This document shows, one piece after another, positions 1 to 12,302 of a DNA stretch of 64,000 bases (its first letter is position 1; each line of letters starts with the position of its first letter). Made by a program: the position numbers and the translations under genes. The notes under the pieces are model-generated. The model searched no databases and was not told the origin of the DNA. It saw nothing but the letters and a program-made list of their open reading frames with translations. Location: contig CM019236.1 in NCBI GenBank assembly GCA_009741485.1, positions 58,397,797 to 58,461,796 on the forward strand, given 5' to 3'. This stretch comes from Malurus cyaneus samueli. Lineage: Eukaryota > Chordata > Aves > Passeriformes > Maluridae.

Positions 1-2148
1 TGAACACTGGGATCTCAGGGTAGTTTCTGTGATGCAAGAATGTGTACACAACTGCTCTTTGTTCTTTGCTAAAGTGCCTTCTAAATACAGAATATGTAAA
101 ATTTTGTACATTCTCATTTCATATTTAGGTATTCTATCTTTACTTTCCTACCTGACATGTTAGTGACTGACACAATTTAAAATGCCTTTAAGAAATATAA
201 CAAATCAGTACAATTTCTCTGTTCAGCTCTGAGAAAGTCAATGTAGTACCTGCCAAGTATTTGGGGATTTTTTTAGTGGCATTTTTTTACTACATAACAA
301 GGGCAAAATATTATTATTACTAGAGAAAAGACCTTCCCCCCTCCCTGCAGTTTCCAGTAACAGTAATTTCAAAGTTTTCAATTTGTTTCATATTTTTCTA
401 TTTTCTCTTCTGGCTGAACAGCCCAGCTGTTCTGTCAGTTCTGGTTTGTGATTTTAAGTGGAAGTCAATAAAAAAGATAAGGGTTAGGAAGGCAGGTTTT
501 CAGCAAAAATTGCATATCCCGCCCCTTCAACAAAAACACCAAGACTATTTATATGAAACTTGCTGTCCTTGATCTTCAATATGTTCGTGACATTCTCACC
601 TCCCCTTCAGCAGTGACACTGCAGCAGGTCTTCACCCATTGTGCTTAAACACAGTCTTTTAGTAAAATTCTAGCTCCTGTCCCTTGCCAGAAGGCACGAT
701 CTATTTTAGGGTTAGGTGGAGGTAGGCACTAGAGAGCTGTTAGAGTACTCTGACATCAGGAGTGGGAAGCTAATGATTTATGGCAAAAACCAGACAAGTG
801 GTGCAGAGGAGCTCCAGAAAGTCTTGAGAGTTCATCCAAAAGCACACACGCTACCACTTGTCTATCTTAAACCCTGACTTAGTCTAAATAACTTTTGCAC
901 CCAAGGGTTAACAAAGCTTCTCACAACATCCTCTAAGGAGGAAACGTTTCCTATTCTATGTTATATTTGGCTTGAGGACATGTTCCCTTAGAATCTTTAC
1001 AGAATGAAAGCCTAGAATTTTATACAAAACAATGGAAGTAAGGGGTTTCAAAAGAAGGATTTTGAATCATGATTTTGTTACCTTCTGGACTAAAATAGAT
1101 GACTTACTTCCTAAAAATGCACTATTTAAACTGAGTAGAAATACCTGGTTCAAGGAAGTCTCAGGGAAAAGGACTGAAAATCTTTTCAAGGTTTCATATG
1201 ATTTGGTAATCAAATTCTCCACCTCAAAATATAACTTGATATCTTTAAGAAGTCAGAAAGGCTTTAGGCGAGAGAGGAAAGTTTACATAAATGTGATAGG
1301 AAAGGAAACTCATGTTTAAAATGCCCATAAATCAGAATAAGTAGAGCACACATGCAGCAATACTCTGAAGTTTCACAAATTACACCGTTATCACTGTCTT
1401 TTCTTCTCTCCTACTGTGTGGTTTAATCACTTGTCTTTAATTGGACTATAAAGATATCTTGTCAAGGACTATGTTTTCCTCTACATGTTTGTGCAGAACC
1501 TAGCACAGTAAATATTTATCTCTCTAAGGCATTAAGGTAATACTACAGAGTAGTCTACACACTATTTTCAGAATATTATATAGCCACCTGAAAAGCTTGT
1601 TAGATAATGACAATATCTGAATAATTTATTTTAAGTAAAAGGTTCTAATTAATCAGATAAATTACCAGCAATTAATAATTTAAGAAATCTAACTGTAGGG
1701 AGCAATCTTTCATTTGCAGGAGAATGAACCTGATGACCCAAGATCTTTCCAATTTCTAGGAAATAAAAATTTTAAAAAGTCAGTGACAACTGAGAATTTT
1801 TGCATCTAAATGCACAATTTTCCTGTAGACAGAATGAGACATATGAGAAAGGACACCATAAAGATTCCCAAGAGACTCAGAAGTCGGGAGTACCTCTGGA
1901 GAGAGGATTTTTCCTTGATACATTAGAGAAAAGCAGCAAAGTCAGATTGTTTTCTTTCCCTCTAACCTGAGAGTGTGGATGGATGCATGTGTAAGAAGCT
2001 CTTTCCTCCAAAGCACAATACATAACAAATCTGAAATGTTTACATGCTTGCTTACACGGCAAACCTATCCACCTATCCCATACACATACAAAATGATTGC
2101 ATTTTGGCAACTATGACCTCACCACAACATTCCTCCTGTTTGACCCTT
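1..2148. other. Non-coding stretch, no gene seen
   Basis: AT-rich sequence without recognisable repeat or gene. The longest open frame, 1032-1319 on the plus strand (95 codons), is rich in Lys, Arg and Phe, uses codons that mirror the AT-rich background and resembles no family I know, so I treat it as chance. Confidence 0.6.
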
Positions 2149-2183
2149 CCCCCCCCCCCCCCCCCCAAAAAAAAATAAAAAAA
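2149..2183. repeat. C18 homopolymer followed by A-rich tract
   Basis: A run of 18 cytosines (2149-2166) passes directly into A9, T and A7. Homopolymer lengths here are prone to sequencing error. The C run could form an i-motif, and a G-quadruplex on the minus strand. Confidence 0.9.
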
Positions 2184-5100
2184 CAAGCTTTTAAATTCTG
2201 CATATTTAATTAATACAGATAATAGCATGTTTCCAAAGGCAATGAACACATTTGTCCAATGAAATGAGTAAAAGTATCATCTATCTACCCAGAGCTAGTC
2301 TGTGAGCAGAAGACTGAATTTTCTCGAGTGCATTAGCTGCTACACATTTTTCACTTACACTAGTTAGTCTCAAAATACTGAGCTTCTCTGTGTCCGGACT
2401 GAGGACTGAACTGATCTGACAGCTAAAGCAGTTGAACTGTGCTGATGAGCTCCAAAGAGAGCCAAACATCTTTCACCATTTTGCTGTTGCACGTTCCCAA
2501 CAGACATTTATACGTTAAGTCTATTTATCAGATGACCCTTTGTGTAAGCCAAGACACAGCCTGTTGTCATAGTAGGATATATCATAATATGGGAATAGGG
2601 AAGATCGTTACTTGGATAAGATATTTATATCACAACACAAGCACTGCCATTTGGTTTATCTTCAGTACTGCCAGACATTTTTCACCTTGTATAAACAAGA
2701 CAAGAAAAACCGTAAGAAAGATGTGTTCACAGTTATGCAAAATGTCCTCTCCCATTTAGGGTTACAAAAATGGTCCCTCCTTTTAGGTTTACAAAAATGA
2801 AACAGCTTTGTCCTCTGCTTTGGTTCCAGATTCACTTAAATCCTGAGAGATGTTTCTCTGCAAGCATAGAGCCTTGCCTTCTCCTTACAATCCAGCAAGT
2901 ACATTGGGTAATGACCTTTTAAACATTTTACTATTGGTAGGTACAGAAAGAGATTGCATCAGTTTCCCTGTCTCAAGTTCCATTATGCCCCATATATATG
3001 TTTCCATTTAAGGTGTTTAGAATTTTGAGGAAAGGACGGGCCTCTATTGAAGAGGAAATCCCTTTTTTAATTTTCTTTTTCATTTCAGCGAAATTGTGAC
3101 AAATGCCAAACATAAGATGGGTGTTTGGTGACAGTAGAGTTACCCAGCCTTGAAATAAAGTCCTGTTTCCAAGTCACAAAGGTATTTAGGTATTAGAATT
3201 ATGCTAAAATGGCAAAGCACCATTGCAGCAGAGTTATACATTCACTGATAGTGGATGAGAAAGCAGATTGACAGCAGACCTTTTGCAGGGCTGGGTTTGA
3301 CATGAGAAGGACTTTCTGTGAAAGCCCTCCAGTTCTGCTGGCAATAGTTCTGAGGACAAGTTCTGGATTAGCAGTTTCCTGGTTCAAATTTGATTCCTTC
3401 AATTCTGCCCTTACTTTGGGCAGACAGTCACAAGCTGACAGTCACAGGACTGAAATACTTCAGTCTGAGTAAAGCATTTGGGCTTCGTGTGGGGTAGAAA
3501 TGGTGTATGCGAGCAGGAATTGTTGAATGATTGTCTCATGCATGAAATCTTATGATATATTGATATATTAAGCATATTAATTTAATCTGCCAGTTGTTTT
3601 ACTGAAATATTTTCTATGTTAAACCAGATATAAATGTTGGGAATTATATGTAAGTGTCACAGAAGAAACAGTGATACAATAGGAACCAGGAAACCAAGAT
3701 CTGAAGGAAATTTTTCACCTAGAAATCATGATGATGACAATTAGGTTTTTTAGGCATAGTGAAGTGAACTGCAATGAAATTGAAAGAAATATCATTATGA
3801 GAATCTTCAGCATTATAGTCAGAAACAAATATGTAGAAAGTTAGTACTTTGGATGACAAAGCAATCCCATTTGAAGTGTTTCTAAGCACAAATAAAACAA
3901 AAGAAAGCAAAAAAAGCTACTCTGTCTGCTTATATTTTATATTGACAACCAGTGAAAATTTTGTAAAATGCTAAAAAGCGGCAATACTAGTAGAGACACA
4001 ATGTCTTGAAAGGGACTAGGGCATTTCTAAATTCTGTGTGATAATACCACATTTTGTGCTAATTACATATTTCAGAAAACATATGAGGAAAACTCCAAGT
4101 AATCTATTGCAGAAATTATTACTTTCCAAGAGATATAGAGAGTATTTTGAGTTTGCCTTTAAATAATACTCAGCATAATTATTGGAATAGTTCAGGCTTA
4201 GGAAAATTTAGGCTAGAGGATTTAGTTTTATGACCTTTTACAACTGTTACTACTCGTTTCTTAAGCTGATACAAATTCTAGTTCTGTGAACAAACCAGTG
4301 TAACACAAATAACCTTGTGATCAATAATGCAAAAGTGCAGACACTTTACATTTTCCTTTGGTTGTCAATTTCTCCATTTTACTAGCTTACTGTATAAAAG
4401 CTTGGGGACAAAGTATATGCTAAGATAAAAGACCTCAATGTATTGCACATAAAAATAGCTGACATGGCATTAAAACGCACAGATAAAAAATTTCTCATAT
4501 TCTGCAACACAGCTTAAATTTTACATTCAGTCTTTAGGTGTGTCCAACCACTTCCCCAAGTGAGTTTCACAGAAGCGCAGCTGACGTAGTCCCTGGATCT
4601 AAATCAAGGGGAAAAAATCTGGAGGAAAAAAGGACTATAAATACAGTATTCCTTCACAGATTTTAGCTGAACATCAGGCATTACACCTTCAGGGCAATCT
4701 TTTTAACAAAAACTCTCTTAGATGGGCATGTCTGGAAACACTGAAAGCACTTGGGCTAAGAATGTCAGCACTGCAAATACAGAAGTGGCTGGAAATGCTG
4801 TTGTGTGTCAACCTTTATTTGTCTTTAAACCAAGAAAAAAGAACAAATGTATGCCTGTAGGCCAAAATGCAGAAGCCTGGGATTTTTTTTTTCTCCTCTC
4901 CCTCCAACTTACATGAGATTTTTACAATGAATTGTAATAGAAGGTTCAGATGACAAAAATTACAGTGGTGTAGCCAAGAAAAATACCCATGGGGCTTTCT
5001 GCTTCCCTTGTGCCCAGCACTGAACTATCAGTCAGCCTTCTGGACTCAAATGCAACACTGTCAATAGGAATACATCATCTTTTTTGTGGTATAGAAGAGC

Positions 5101-8100
5101 TGTCGGTTCACATTCCCTTATTCCAAGGCCAGGATTGTCGCATTAGTGTAGCCACCTGCTGGGTTTCTCTACTCAGGTTTAATGGAGTCTGAATTTGAAT
5201 TTATCACCATCTGTGGGAAGACAGGAAATGAGAGGAGCATCACTAATTCCTTTCTTCATTTACTAAGCATAAACATAATCTTTATAAGGAGATAGGCAGA
5301 AGCAGCAGCGATCAGGGAGACGGAGAGAATATTTTAACTCATATTGACATCAGAGTTCCAGACCAGGAAAAATGCAGTCTGTTCGTCAGCCAATTCCAGC
5401 AACAAAAAGAATGTTTTAATTTCCTATGTAATGTTGTACCAAAACATGCAGATACAGGATACTATTTCATTTTTCTTCCAGGGAGGTCTCTGAAGACTTA
5501 ATAATTTAGACTATTAAACTAAAAAACAAGAAAATAATAAGGGCTTAGAATGTGAATATGTTCTCAGGAAGAGCTAAGACTTAATAATGGTTTTCGTTTT
5601 GTTTTGTTTTAAAGGACTAAAATCATGAGTTTACTCATTTTCTTCTTGTTTTCCTGTCTCAAAAGAAGAATCTGGAATAAAAACATTAGGCAAAGAAAAT
5701 AGAAGCATTCAATAGAAACAAATGTTCAAGAGCAACATGAAAATCTCATCAAATGCAACAAAAAGAATAATTTTTCTCTTAATATGAGGAGTTTGATTTT
5801 ATTGCAGAACACCCAAATCAGATTTGGTGTTGCTTCCTTCTTTAATATAACAATGAAGACTCTTTGTGATGCTTTCATATGACACTGCAGTTCAATTTGG
5901 AGTTAACAGTGGTCCAGGAATCACAACTCCAATCCCCTAACGACAAAATTTGTTGTTTCTGCCTATTGAGTTGAGATCTATGCATTTCTCTGATTTGAAC
6001 ATAATAATTGCTGTTTGGGAATGGACAGAAGAGAAGTTGGAAGTTTAAAATGTAAATTAAAAAAACTCTATGTGATACCATTTGCACTTATGAAAGGGGT
6101 GCCCACATCCAACCTGCATTCATAAAAGGGGTTTTTTTTTGAGTTCAAGCCTTTCTCATTAATTTTTCTCCATGTTTATAATCTTTGGACTTATGATCTT
6201 GAACTTGTGAAGCTGCTCTCTTTTCCTGTGGGCCAATAAAAGGATTTGAGGAGGTTAGACCATTCAAAGGAATGTTATTTATTGCAGGGAACAAACAATT
6301 ACAAGTTGAAAAAAACCCAAAACAAAACAAAAATATTCCCTCCAAACAAATAACCATGAAATACTATTTTTTTTTCTACTTTTAGCAACCTACATTCCTT
6401 TTCATTCACATGGAAGGAGTTTTATTCAATGTGGTGTGACAAAACAAAAAACCTTTAACTGTACGTTTCTGGCAAAAATCACATGATTGAGTCCATAACG
6501 AGGCAGAGGACAAAACAATCTCTCTGATTGTTTGATGGCTTGCTGAATAAACTGGATGGTTGAGTTTAACTTGGTTCATTGCAGTATTGATAGTTAACCG
6601 ATTTGTCATTTTTTGGAGATCTCTTGGTCTTGTCATACCATCAAATGTTGCAACGTGGCTGATAATACTACTACACTTTGCTTTGCAGAAGTTTAGCCAC
6701 AGAAACGACTCCCATTAATTCTTATATGGTTTGGTTTAATTATAATTGGCTTCCATTTTTGTCTCATACGTACTGTGGATTTGCCCAGGCTTAAAAATCA
6801 ATAGTGAAACACCAAGATGTGCATGCTGCTGAAATTACAGCTTTGTCATAACATTGTGAATCGCCTTTGACCAGATGAATTTCAAGCTTTGATCACTATT
6901 TTTCATTTTTTTGTGAGGGCTGCACTAAGATGTACCCCAGGGATGGGTAGAGGCTATATTTAAACTACCTTAAAGCTTTTTTTCTCAATCAGGTAGGCAA
7001 TTCATCAGGTTCTTGCTGTGATCTTTGAATCACTGGGAAAAGTTTTCATCAAAAATGAGAAGAACATAACATGCTAACACAAAATAGGGACATATTTTCC
7101 CAAGGGGAACTCTAATGAAAGTCCTTTATACTAAAGGTTTTGTGGGTTTTGATTTATTAAAGCTGAAGTCCACCCAAATTTTTTCACTTGATAGAATGGT
7201 TTTTATTAGAAAATTATTTTTTATTTGCTTCTAGAACTAAAAGGGTGATGAGTAAATGTTATCCATTCACTGGCTGAAGAATTCATAAAGCAGTTTGAGC
7301 ATATTGCTTTTAACTGACAGTGTAAAAGCTTGTAAATTTTGATACAGCACCACTCAAACCTGAAGAAATAGGAGTATTTTCAAGGCTTTTGTATGTATGA
7401 AAGACTCAGAATCCTGGCCTGCCCCTGATCTGCATGCATGAACCTTTGTATTAGACTAGAAAAAACAAGTAAGGAGAAGACAGCCTACCTAAGGAGTCGT
7501 TAACTGTGGCTTGACTGTTTTGTATGATGTCACACATATGGTTATTGTTATTCATACTGAGGGTGGCAACTTTAGTGATTCAAGACTAACACAAGAAAAT
7601 CTGTCAGCTCCAGTTAAATGAACATTGTTATTACCTCAGGTCAAGCAGATGGAGGGCAAACTTCTCTGTTGGATTCTGCTGCTCTTTAATTAGTGTCCAC
7701 ATTTGTTATGTCAACATGATGCATCACGTTTAGTTTAAAGGTTTGTTTTATTCCTAATTCAAATGCCTGTAAAATAGAATTTTCTACATTATAAGAGTGG
7801 ATCTGGAAACTGGGGACCTGTGATGGATGAAGATTCCTTCAGTTATATTTCAGAATAAAACAGCAAAAACTATGTAATACTTCCATAGCACTACTCATAT
7901 TCTTGTTCTGTTTATTCCTCGAAATAAGCCTTTAATATATTACGATGAACTCTTTTCTCATCAACAAGTCTTTCCAACAGGGAAGGGAAATGTTTCTTTT
8001 CTGTAACTATATTGCTGTATTTATAACAATAAAATAAATAGACTAAATTTTGTATTCACTCAAACCTTTTGTTTTGTTTTATTCTGAGGCAAAGAAAAAA

Positions 8101-10102
8101 TATCTGTCTTGTAGAGCACTTCCTTGGAAAGTTCTTTCTTCATGCAGAAATCATGAAAATAAGAAAAAGAGAAGGAAAAAAATGTAATTGCAACATTATG
8201 TGTGCATAAGCTCTTTCATGGCATATATGTTTAAAAATTATAGTAAACAAATAGCCTGGGCAAACACCTCATGTCTGTCATTTAATCCAAGGAAACAAAA
8301 GAAATCTTTCTGCAATTGCCAAAATAAGAGACAAAGAAGGCTACTGCTTCATAAAAGGAGAAAAAATATACCAAAAAAACTTAAATGACTGGATTAATAT
8401 TTGCTCATCTGAAATCAGTGTTTTACAATGTTTGCAAGCATTTAATATTATAAGTTTATTGTAGTAGGGAAGAGGTTTTCTGGCAACTATTCTGTCATCA
8501 TTAAGGATTTTTGTTTTTTTTTTTTATTTCTTCAGTGAGATTTAGTCTTTATTGCTTTCTGCTTTCAGAAAAGTAGATGTGTTGATTACCCATGGAAAGG
8601 GGCTGCAGAGAGACTGCGCAAGACAGATGTTTTATCTGGTCTGTAGTCTTAAGACAGATATGTTCAAAGGAGGTGAGTATTCGGAAGTGAATCAATGAAA
8701 GGTCACAATGGCCCTTTGCATGTGGTCAGTGTCTCCTACAAAAGAGAAAAAAAGTTTTATCTCGTATACTCTCATGAGAATAATAACTTCCCTTTATTCC
8801 TTATTCTATATTATCCTACAAGCTCTTACGTTTACCTACATGCACCCTACATGCTCTTCATAATAAAAGGAAAAAAAAGAGAGAATTTTAGAGGATCAGC
8901 TTTCCTGTCACAATAGTAATAAATTGTTAACAAATTTCTGCAAGCATACCTCCAGAACTTTAATATGTACAGAAACACATCTCAAAATTTATTACGAGGA
9001 CACATTTTTCAAAACATTTATAAATAATATAAATATTCTTTATAACTCTGCTTTAATATTCCTTAGCTTGTTTACATATGATCTTTTATTTTTATACAAG
9101 TTTTCACTCACTTTTAATTTGAATTATTCTGTCTTGCAAATAAAAGATCTTTCCTGGTAAGAGCAGGATTGGATTTGTTCGAAATCAAGGAAAAAAATAA
9201 TTTCATATTTGGACTGGAGTTACAGAAAAATGAACATAAATATGCTGTTGCCAATTCAAATATATTTGGCTTCATCCATAACACCTTCTTCTACAGAAAC
9301 CTGAACAAAAACATGATAGTCTGATTACGTAAAAAATACATTTTAGTGATCCTGCAGGTTGACTGGCTTGAGAAATTCAGATTGTGTAGTCAAGTTTGTT
9401 CCTTGATTCTGGGCTTTGTAGTATTTTTCATTCCATAGGGTGCCCTAGACTAGCTCTGCTCACGATTCCTGGCCCTGCTGTGGTTTTACCCTGCTGTCCA
9501 TCACCCTGGCCAGCTCTGGTCAGCCCTAGAACCTGCTGGTCCCCACAAATAAGAAGGTGAATGCAGGGAAGTACTTTGCCTCCCTTTCCCTTGCTTTAGC
9601 TGTCAAGTTTCTTTTGAAACTCTCTGTGTCCTGCAATCAGCTTATACCAAGGAACTGAACCCAGGATGTAAGGAAAACAGAAGATTTCCAAGGCCGTATT
9701 TTTACTAATAATTTCAGCATGAAACCTTGCACTTGGGACATCAGAAAAACTGAATGTCAAGAGGAGTGAATATACAGAATGAGAATCTAGAATCTACGTG
9801 TCATATCGAGAAACATCATTTATCTTTGTCCCAAAGGTTTAATAATAGCATGATATTTTATGATGTTGGAACACTTGTAATTGCAAGTGTCATAGAAGAT
9901 TTGGGTGTTTCTAATCTCACTAATCTCTATCACAAGCCATTGTGGTCATCAAAATCCATACCATCTCCTCTGATAAAAAAGTACATAGAAGAATGCAACT
10001 TTGAACATATTAGTGTTTTGTCAGTTTCCAGTGTAGAGGAAATGGATATACATGAGGTTCTCCAGACAGTTTTCCCAGACAGCTTTCATAGAATTTTTTT
10101 TT
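2184..10102. other. Non-coding stretch, no gene seen
   Basis: No recognised gene or transposon. A short imperfect tandem duplication of about 27 bases lies at 2755-2799, where TTTAGG..TTACAAAAATG occurs twice. A GC-richer patch at 9440-9560 has CTGCTG/CCCTGG words but no family I can name. The open frame 9754-10104 (116 codons) stops right at the A tract that follows; it is treated under findings. Confidence 0.55.
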
Positions 10103-10164
10103 AAAAAAGAAAAAAAAAAAAAAATCCCTCAAAAAAAAAAAAAATAAAAAAAAAAAAAAAAAAA
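10103..10164. repeat. Poly-A / A-rich tract
   Basis: About 62 bases of nearly pure A, broken by TCCCTC and single T or G bases, preceded by a T9 run. It could be the tail of a plus-strand retroposed sequence or a simple-repeat expansion. No flanking target-site duplication was obvious by eye. Confidence 0.85.
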
Positions 10165-12260
10165 GAATAACATTGTTTTGTAATGTGACATTTAAATGAT
10201 GGCTCAGATAAATTAGAAGGCAGTGGTTGCCAGACCTGAAGCTCCTAACAGAATAGCGTCCTCTTCTGACCTTCCCACTGAATCTCTATTTCAGTTTTCA
10301 TCTGCACCCATCTCTGAAGCCTTTTATCATCTCTCGCTGTTTACTCAGTGAAGAACCTGCTTCCCTCCCCTGCCATTGCAACCTTGCTAAAGACTTGAAC
10401 AAATGCCTGCTTATTAATTTCTCACTCATAGAGTTCTTCATATTTTCTAAGTGTCATCATTGCTCCACTTAAATTTTCCCTTGAGCATCGTACGTCTACG
10501 TCTCTTGCACATGCTCCTAAAGTAGTCTGGAGAGAAGTTGTGAGAACACTTGCACAGGGAGGTGATTTGAAAACTCAGCCAGTATAAGGTGAGAAGCTTA
10601 TTGCTGGTTGCTCCTTTTGGAAGCAACTGAAAGGTTGAAAAACAAATGGAGTAATAATTTTTCTATTAATAATGTTTCAGATATTTCTTTAATCCTGATA
10701 TTGTATATGACACATGTACATTGATATGCAGTAACTTAGGTGTTTTTACTGAACTGAAAATTTTGATGCAGATCAACAGCATATCAAGAACTATTTAAAA
10801 GGCATTTAGTTTTATGTATGCCTAGTATTTGGTTTTATGTATGCCTACTATTACCTTTTCATCAGAAAAATGTCATGGAACAGAAAAATACTTTTGAATG
10901 TATAATTAAACAGACAAATACATTTAATCTTCAAGCTAGGTGTAAATTAAAAGGACATATAACATACATTTAGTGACATTTCAGCACCCCTTGGACCTGT
11001 GAACCATCTTCATTATATGTTCTTCATAGCTCCCCAAGTCTTCTCTTCAGTTCTCTTTGTTTTTATTTCTACTTGGATATATTTTCCTATCGAGAAATAG
11101 AAAACTAAATTGATTTTTATTTTAAAGCAGTATTAATTAATATCGCTCATTTCATCAAGGAAATAGCTTGTCATTGCTAAGACCAAAGAACTCCAATAGT
11201 TTTTATGTTGTTAAATTACTGTAATCCATAGGCTTTTACTGGTGAAATATTTAACAGAAGGTCACAACATTGCTTATCTAATTATGATTCAGTTAAAATT
11301 TTGCTATTGCAAATTAAAAATCCAGTTAACATATCAATAATCCTTTGCTTGGAAACTGAGGTTTCAGATCAGTACATTTCACATTTTCTGAGGCAGAGAC
11401 TACTGGCTTAAAGAACAAAAAACCTCTGGAAAAAAAAAAAAAAGTTGTTAGGGGAAGAAATTAGAGCATAAGTACTCAGACAAGAGTCTATGGAATTAAT
11501 AATTTGAATGGAGGAAGACATCTGTGCTTCAAAAGAAATGTTGGACAGTAGGCATGACATATATGTTTAGTGTCTGCAGGCAGTGGATCAACAGTATCCA
11601 AAAAGAAATGTGCTGGTCTTCAATATTATGTAAACTCGTGGGGTTTCTTAACCGCCACAAATGTGTAAATATTGCACCTGTACTTAAAAGCAATTTTTTA
11701 GAAAAAGATATGAAGGTAAAACTCAGTCTAAGCAAAATCTGCCAAAGACTGGGAGGTTAAGGGGCTGCTTTAGATAAATTTTCCCTACACAGCAAGAAAT
11801 GTGGAAGAGGGGAGGGGAAGGAACATTAGAAGATATTAAAAAAAGGTGTCTAGGAAACAATAGGAAGTACAGAGGCGAACTGAAAAGTGCAATTCCAAAA
11901 AGGTGGCTAACTCATGGGAACGAGATATTTGAGGCCAAGCTAGCTAGGGCCTCCATTCTCTCTCACTAAGTCACAAAAAAAAAGGAATTAGTATCTTTAG
12001 CTTCCTTCTACATTTTAATATACAACATTTTATAAATATTCCTTGTATATTTACAAGGGATTACTTGCCCTAAAGGAGAACTTTTCTTACTTGAATTCCA
12101 AGGGTAGTGACAAAATCGGTTTTCACACTATGTGAAAAAACCAACATTCACATTTGCAGTTTGGAGGAATCTACCAAATATAACATAATTGTATTTCAGT
12201 GGACTGGAAATGGTAAGAGTTTTTCTGTCTACACTGATCATTAGAATTACAACTTTCCAG
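10165..12260. other. Non-coding stretch with a small tandem duplication
   Basis: No gene recognised. A 23-base unit is repeated in tandem at 10805-10827 and 10828-10850 with two mismatches (core TTTTATGTATGCCTA). Confidence 0.6.
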
Positions 12261-12302
12261 TATAACTTTGGTTACACTGCTGTGTAACCAAAGCAGGTTA
12301 TA
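12261..12302 (+). other. Hairpin-forming inverted repeat
   Basis: CTTTGGTTACAC (12266-12277) is followed by the 4-base loop TGCT and the exact complement GTGTAACCAAAG (12282-12293), giving 12 perfect pairs. After a small CAGG bulge, TATAA and TTATA extend the stem. It could be a fragment of a short inverted-repeat element, a structured RNA or chance; no gene context decides this. Confidence 0.6.
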
